From positions 39,759,039 to 39,823,038 of the forward strand of contig OY997590.1 of NCBI GenBank assembly GCA_963921825.1: DNA of 64,000 nt. The letters are read 5' to 3'. Positions 58,131-64,000 of the stretch are shown here, one piece after another. This stretch comes from Erodium maritimum. Taxonomy: Eukaryota > Streptophyta > Magnoliopsida > Geraniales > Geraniaceae. Position numbers and translations under genes: made by a program. The notes under the pieces are model-generated. The model saw nothing but the letters and a program-made list of their open reading frames with translations. It was not told the DNA's origin and ran no database searches. Within the stretch, counting starts at the first letter, position 1, and each line of letters begins with the position of its first letter.

Positions 58131-59399
58131 TCAAGGCTCATTGGAGAGCGCTGCCAAGCTCTCCCTCGCCCAGACGCCTTTACTTATCTGCTTGGGCTTT
58201 TTCCACAGGTTCACCACCAAGCTTAAGTCATTCTCTACGAGGACCCTGTATATGCAACATGATGGATTGCAACATCGAATATGATTTAACGTGTCACTTA
58301 GGGTCTTACTTTTCTGCTTAAGTGCCTGCAATAATTCTTCCTCCCTGTCACTAGATAAATCAGATGATATAACAATAGGGTATAAGTCATCATCATTCAA
58401 ATAAACATACTTTAAATTATTAGGGAGGACTCTCACCTCACATTGTGAATTAGGAAGAGCTTGTAGCTTAGAATCATGTGAAATTTCTAAGTGAGCTACC
58501 GACTCATGTTTATCTATGTGTTCAATAACTTTACATGTAGGAGCAATGGTCCCCTTTTTAATTTCATTCCTTCCTTTCATATGGAATTCTTCATGTTTCT
58601 CACCATATCTAAATATTATTGACCCGTTCTCCACATCAATTAAAGTCCTAGATGTTGCCAAAAACGGTCTCCCCAAAATAAGAGGGATCGCATGATCCTC
58701 TTCTATGTCTAGAACTACAAAATTAGCAAGATAGATAAATTCTCCTACCTTGACTAACACATCTTCTACAATTCCCCTAGGGTATTTAATTGACCTGTCT
58801 GCTAGTTGTAAAGTAATCGAAGATGGTGTTGGTTCATCCCTAAGTCCTAGTTTCTTAAATACCGAAAGGGGCATAAGATTTACACTCGCTCCTAGGTCAC
58901 ATAAGGACTTTGCAAATGAAACTTTACCTACCTCACATGGAACAGTGAAACTACCTGGGTCCTTCAGTTTAGGGGGTAATTTATTTAATAATATGGCAGA
59001 ACATTCTTCAGTCAAATTCACAATCTCCCCATCTAATAATTTTCTCTTGCTAGCTAATAACTTTTTCAAAAATTGAGCGATTTTAGGCATTTGAGTTAAA
59101 GCTTCAAGAAAAGGAATGTTAATGTCAAGCCTTCTAAACACATTCAAAAATTTATCATATTGACTATCAGGCTTATTTTTCTTAATTACTGAAGGAAATG
59201 GGAGAGGAGGCGGAGTCCAAGTTTCTGAGTCAACTTTGGATTCCCTTACCTTCTCACCTGTGGCATGCATATTGGCCTCTGTCTCTTGACTGCTTTTATT
59301 GGTAGCAACCTCTCTGGGCTGTGGCAGATCAACTTCCTTGGACTTTTCTTGACTTGAATCATCGAGCTCTTTTCCACTTCTCAACATAATGGCATTCAC
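58131..59399 (-). mobile_element. Protease-like frame of the Athila-like element
   Basis: An open 422-residue frame. After a charged start (MNAIMLRSGKEL, the usual Athila/Tat opening) comes the retropepsin-like core: LCDLGASVNLMPLSVFKKLG with the catalytic D-L-G-A-S, then ADRSIKYPRGIVEDVLVKVG and IPLILGRPFLATSRTLIDV. This aspartic protease would process the Gag polyprotein. The last ~80 residues resemble the lead-in to a reverse transcriptase, but no polymerase domain follows. Confidence 0.85.
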
Positions 59400-59543
59400 G
59401 CTTTCTCTTGGATTCCTCTCGGTGTCACTAGGTAGGGATCCTGGAGGTCTGTAGTTTGCAGATGTGGCAACCTGTCCTAGCTGAGTATTTACTGATTTAT
59501 AGTTGTTATCTGCTTCAGCTTGTTTCCTAAGTAGCTCCCTTAT

Positions 59544-60902
59544 CTACTGATCTTTTTCCTCTAACTGCTTATGGATTTTCCTATTCTCCTCATCCTGTAT
59601 CCTATTCTTCTCCTCATGTATCTGCAACATTTTTAAAATTAAAGAAGTCGGGTCAGAAGAAGATTGTTGGTTACCTGAATTTTGCTGAGGTTGAGGATTT
59701 CTTTGCTGGTTGCCTTGATTTTGAGGTCTCTGATTGAATCCGGGAGGTGTTGGATTTTGGCTTCTTTGATTCTGATCTCCTCCCCATTTGAGCTCAGGGC
59801 GATCTTTCCAACCCTCATTATAAGTATTTGAATAAGGGTCGTACTTCCTCCCTTGGTTGCCATTATGATTCACCTTGTTAGCCTCCTCATAGTCCATTGG
59901 ACTAGGCTGTGGTGGTTGTCCCTGCATGCCTGCCATCATCAGCTTCATTTCTTTCAATTGCTCCATGACTTGATTTATTTCTGCTGCTGAATTGACTGAA
60001 TTGACTGCAGACCCTCCAGGTGCTCTTTCAGAATGCCAAGCATCATTGGCCATTATGTTATCTAGAATTTCTTGGCATTCTTGCAGAGTGTGTTTGGTGA
60101 ACGAGCCACCAGATGCGGCGTTCAGCTCTGCTTGACTTGGTCTGTTTAACCCTTGGTAGAATGTCTGCAGCTGCAACCACAACTCTTGTCCATGGTGAGG
60201 ACACTTCCTCATGAGTCCTTGATATCTCGTCCAAGCTTCTGCTAGTGATTCAAAATTTGATTGAGCAAAATTCTGGATCTTGGCTCTGAGCTCCTTAGTC
60301 TTCCTGGGCGAGTAGAATCTGGCTAGAAATTTTTGTGATAGATCGGCCCATGTTGTGATTGCGTGGTTAGGCAGGCTTGCAATCCAGTCTGCTGCCTCAT
60401 CTCTTAGAGTAAACTTGAAGACCCGCAGTTTAATTTCTTCGTCTGTCACTCCATTGTACCTGAAAGTAGCACAAATCTCATTAAATTTAGTCAGATGTGC
60501 AGCAGGATCGGGATCCGTGTTTGGATTCCCGCTAAATGTATGTTGTAGGGGTAATTGGATGGTAGAGGTTTTAATCTCGAAGGTGTGAGCTTCCACTGGT
60601 GGGTGGAGAATGCTCTGATGTAGGTTATTGGTATGAGGTGTTCCATAATCGCAGAGATATCTTGGTGGCTCTGCGACAGTTATAGGTTCCTCTTGTTGAT
60701 TTCTTTGGACCACCTGGTTATTCTGCTGTCCACCTCTTGCATTCTGCCTAGGGGCATCAGCGCCCATATTTTCCATTGTGTCTGAACTGACACTTCCCTC
60801 ACTAAGTTTCTTCTTTAAAGCTCTTATCTTCAACTGTCCTGCTTCTCGTGAATCTGTATCACTAAGCAAATCACTTGGAGTGGATTTAGATCTTGTGAGC
60901 AT
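59544..60902 (-). mobile_element. Gag frame of the Athila-like element
   Basis: An open 452-residue frame beginning MLTRSKSTPSD. The capsid-like Retrotrans_gag part is central: HLTKFNEICATFRYNGVTDE, LRDEAADWIASLP, ITTWADLSQKFLARFYSPRK, FYQGLNRPSQAELNAASGG. A Gln/Asn/Pro-rich end follows. The protein would form the particle that packages element RNA. No CCHC zinc knuckle was seen. Confidence 0.9.
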
Positions 60903-61011
60903 AAAATAACTTTAGTGAAAAACACACGATTAAAGCTGTGTGTAAAGCAAAAATTAAAAAAAATGAAATAGTCGAAACACAACTTATATAGAAAGGGTTG
61001 GCTCAATTGCT

Positions 61012-61028
61012 CCCCGGCAACGGCGCCA
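61012..61028 (-). promoter_or_regulatory. tRNA-Asp primer-binding site
   Basis: Plus-strand CCCCGGCAACGGCGCCA equals the 3' end of plant tRNA-Asp including the terminal CA, so the minus strand carries the complementary primer site TGGCGCCGTTGCCGGGG. It lies 6 bp inside the LTR end at 61035, where first-strand synthesis would start. Confidence 0.9.
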
Positions 61029-61034
61029 TTAACT

Positions 61035-62492
61035 TGACGCCCTGCGGTTTTAGCACAGAAAAGGACACGGCAAGCGTACCGGTCGTCAAGTAGTATTTCA
61101 GGATTTTTAGTTCCGGATTATCGTACCCAAGGGAGCATAAGACAAGCACGTTCTATCTCAAAGTTGTTTTCAAGCTATCTCGATTAAAAGATGGTTTTGT
61201 TTTAAAACATAAAAAGTAAACAGTAAACGAAATGACAGTGAACCTGTAATCACAAAGCTTAAAAGAGTTTTAATTCAGAGAAAAAGTAATCTAAGGTTGT
61301 GAGTTCATAGAGACCGTTTCCAATGCATTTAACTGACGATGAACATTGTGAAGTTGTTCTGATTTTAGGGGCAACGAATTATCTCTCAAACGAGTCCTAA
61401 CTCCTCACGTTTTTTCGGACCCTAATGGAATCTAACCACCCAGCTCTCACGAATCAGGATGTAGGGAGACCCAAAGCATTACGTTCTTTGATAATTTCTA
61501 ACTTTCGGTTTGAACCCTATGGTTATTGCAATCGTGTTAACCTAGCTATCACTAGTCTAGATTTAAACCCAATTTGTATAAGATCTCTGACCTAATTGCA
61601 ACCCACCTCTCACGAGTGTCAGATTGCAATTCCCACCTTCTATCAGGCCTACCCGGGAGATAGAGCATTAAGTTCAAATCTAATACAAACCCTAAATCAA
61701 ATCATTCTACACAATCCTCATTCATACAATCAAACACATTGGAAAACAAATCTCTAATCCCCCATAACCCTAGATTATGGGGTTTTAGTTACTCATGAGC
61801 AAGGAAGAAGAAAACACCATTGATGAACATAGACAAAGCTTCATAATTGAACAAAGTAGAGAGATACAAAACCCAATATTTGATTATAATGATGTTCTTC
61901 AAGTGGAAATCCTCTCCTCTAGCTTGTTCTCAACTCTCCTCTCTTCTTAGCTCTCAAAATTACAAGTTAGATCTATTGGAGGGCTGAGTTTTGGGTTAAA
62001 TAGGTTAAAAATCGAATCTGAAACGAATTGGAAAAGCCAGTTTGCGCGCGCGTCACGGCTCCTTGATGGGACCCGTCACGGACCTTGTCACGGCTCCTTG
62101 ATGGATCAGAGAGTTTTGGCCGTTTTTATGTCTTCGTCACGGATCCGTGATCCTACCCGTGACGGGTTCTGTTACGGATCCGTGATGGTCTTGGGCCCTT
62201 GACAAAAGTTGTAGATCTCTGAATTCCCTTCGATTTGACATAAAATTCAAGGAAATCGGAGTTTGTATGAGTAAGTTATGCTCTTTGCAAGATCGGCCAA
62301 CTTCCAAAACTGCCAAAACCGGGTTTCCCTCTATTTTAGCCCTTTTTCCGATCAAATCACCTACAAAACATAATGAGAGACACAATACGAGTAATGAGAG
62401 GAAAGTGGTCCAAATTATCCAATCTCGGGACTAAAATGCTCAAGAATGTGGGCTAAAAACATCTAGAATCGATGCAATTTATGTCCACATCA
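61035..62492 (-). mobile_element. 5'-side LTR of the Athila-like element
   Basis: On the plus strand TGACGCCCTGCGG to GTCCACATCA, 1458 bp, about 99% identical by eye to the left repeat. Its outer end touches the Tekay integrase region at 62493. Confidence 0.9.
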
Positions 62493-64000
62493 ATCCTCAT
62501 GGCCAGGAAATGGGCCGACTTGGTCAACCGATCGACTACCACCCATACCGCATCATGTCCCCTCGGCGATCTCGGCAATCCATTCACGTAGTCCATCGTG
62601 ACATGCTCCCACTTCCACTGGGCAATCGGCAGTGGCTGCAATAATTCGGCAGGACGCTGGTGTTCGGCTTTCACCTGCTGACAGGTGAGACATCTCGATA
62701 CAAATTCCATGACCGCTCTCTGCATCCCGCTCCACCAGAAGTGTTTCCTGATGTCGCGGTACATCTTGGTGCTACCCGGGTGCACTGTAAGACGCGAATG
62801 ATGTGACTCTCGCAACACGTCGTCTCTACAATTGACCGGCACGAATAATCCTCCTCGATACCGTAACCCCCAATCAACACTGAGTTCCCAGCCTTCCGCC
62901 TCGACACCGCTGGCGACTCTTTGTCGGATCTCTGACGTCTCGCCATCCTCCGACTGCGCCTCCAACACTCGGGCAAGTAGTGAGGGCTGAGCCACCAATG
63001 AGCACATGGCCACGCCACCAGTAACCTCCTATAGCTCAAGCCCGAACGTGCCCAGTTCCCCCATCATGTCCCACTCTCGGACTGATATGCTAGCAAGACT
63101 CGGAACCGACTTCCTACTCAGGGCATCGACAACCACGTTCACCTTACCCGAATCGTAGTGTAGCTCAAAGTCGTACTCCTCAAGAAGCTCCATCCATCGC
63201 CGTTGGCGCATGTTCAGGTCTCATTGGGAAAAGATGTACTTGAGGCTCTTGTGATCCGAGAAGACCTGAAATCGCTCGCCATACAGATAATACCGCCAGC
63301 CCTTTATCGCGAGCACGACTGCTGCTAGTTCCAAGTCATGGGTAGGATAGTTGCGCTCGTGTGTCTTCAATTGCCTGGAGGCATAAGCAACAACTCTACC
63401 CAACTGCATCAGTACACAGCCCAGTCCTTCCCCGGATGCCTCATAGTAGACCTCATACCCGACCCCTCACTCTGGCACTATCAATACTGGAGCAGTAGTC
63501 AGACGAGTCTTCAGCTCCGTGAACGCACGTTCACAATCCTCTATCCACACAAACCCGACTCCCTTCCGCGTCAAAAGAGTCATAGGCGCGGCTAACTGCG
63601 CAAAGTCCTAGACGAACCGCTGATAATATCCTGCCAACCCCAAGAAGTTGCGAATCTCGAAGACACTCGTGGGCCGCGCCCACTTCGAAACCGCGTCGAT
63701 CTTCGATGGATCGACCAGTATACCGTCACGGGATACAATGTGACCGAGGAATTTCACCTCAGCGAGCCAAAACTCGCACTTCTCGAAGTTGGCATATAAC
63801 TGATGTGTGCGCAGCAGGGTCAGAACAGCCCTCAGATGCTCCTCATGTGCCGCCTCGTTCTGCGAGTAGATCAAGATGTCGTCTACAACCACGACCACAA
63901 ATTGATCTAAGAACGGCCGGAATATACTGTTCATCAGATCCATGAACGCTGCAGGTGCGTTCGTCAGTCCAAATGGCATCACCAAGAACTCGTAATGCCC
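62493..64000 (-). mobile_element. Tekay pol region: reverse transcriptase, RNase H, integrase front
   Basis: Minus-strand parts from right to left: reverse transcriptase (63985-63608: [27 protein letters not shown] with the catalytic [25 protein letters not shown]); RNase H (about 63409-63029: [39 protein letters not shown]); integrase zinc finger and core start (63013-62500: HHSRLTVHPGSTKMYRDIRK, CLTCQQVK, WEHVTMDYVNGLPRS, VVDRLTKSAHFL). The order is that of Ty3/gypsy. The coding region is broken. Confidence 0.9.

Larger units (their letters stand above)
54593..62492 (-). mobile_element. Athila-like gag-protease-only LTR element nested in the Tekay element
   Basis: Two direct repeats of about 1.46 kb (54648-56104 and 61035-62492) enclose a 4.9-kb interior with gag and protease-like frames on the minus strand, a tRNA-Asp primer site at 61012-61028 and a polypurine tract (AAGTGTGGGGTGT, minus strand) next to the left repeat. 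No reverse transcriptase, RNase H or integrase is recognisable, so it looks like a non-autonomous derivative of the Athila/Tat side of Ty3/gypsy. I counted about 16 differences between the repeats by eye, roughly 1%, which suggests an age below about one million years at commonly used plant rates. Gag and protease frames are open. Confidence 0.85.
51181..64000 (-). mobile_element. Ty3/gypsy chromovirus (Tekay/Del clade), minus strand, runs off the right edge
   Basis: Parts seen on the minus strand, from the right edge leftward: reverse transcriptase, RNase H, integrase zinc finger and start of the core, then, after a nested insertion (54593-62492), the integrase C-terminus with a chromodomain-like end and the 3' LTR (51181-53948). 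The 5' LTR, gag and protease lie outside the window. Domain order and the chromodomain-like tail fit the Tekay clade. It is broken, with a handful of breaks visible besides the nested element. It is older than the Athila-like element inside it; an LTR-pair age needs the missing 5' LTR. The left flank is the LINE at 48996-51180 (last bases GAAAA). Confidence 0.9.

Overview
The window looks like nuclear DNA of a flowering plant, most likely a eudicot. Two intact, intron-containing plant genes with GT-AG introns (an F-box/FBD/LRR gene and a MATE/DETOXIFICATION transporter) sit in a sea of plant transposons: Tekay-type chromovirus, Athila-like and copia-type LTR elements, L1-type LINEs, Mutator-like and hAT-like DNA elements. 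I cannot name the species. No tRNA, rRNA, CRISPR or bacterial feature was seen.

Layout. 1-3.3 kb: edge of a minus-strand LINE, a foldback element with an internal minisatellite (711-1459), and a decaying minus-strand inositol polyphosphate 5-phosphatase 11-like gene (1985-3293). 3.3-16 kb: intergenic DNA filled with LINE-derived, mostly non-autonomous retroelements, two of them with clear target duplications, plus a 1.2 kb Mutator-like element (4775-5985) that may carry a captured exon. 16.1-19.4 kb: a second Mutator-like element (9-bp duplication) holding a copia-type solo LTR. 19.4-25.6 kb: the gene island, with F-box gene 20138-22426 and MATE gene 23098-25583; a hairpin MITE sits in intron 7 of the latter. 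26-30.6 kb: minus-strand LINE-like elements, one split by a 1.68 kb solo LTR.

30.9-43.3 kb: a second foldback element related to the one at 0.7 kb, then a long broken transposon gene encoding an Ulp1-type cysteine protease (His-Asp-Cys triad still readable), interrupted by a 3.0 kb Tekay solo LTR and loaded with short tandem repeats. A small antisense frame with its own TATA box follows at its 3' side. 43.6-44 kb: the front of an F-box gene, cut by another Tekay-family LTR, which itself contains a second copy of the 1.68 kb solo LTR. 49-51.2 kb: a LINE reverse-transcriptase fragment. 51.2-64 kb: a minus-strand Tekay element running off the right edge, with a younger gag-protease-only Athila-like element nested in its integrase region.

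The two host genes are independent: the F-box protein would act in SCF ubiquitin ligases and the MATE protein in vacuolar or plasma-membrane export of small molecules. The rest records repeated nesting. Five LTRs of three families lie here without an adjoining internal region, pointing to strong LTR-LTR recombination. All exon joins and family names come from reading the sequence and from memory of the families; no alignment or database search was run.
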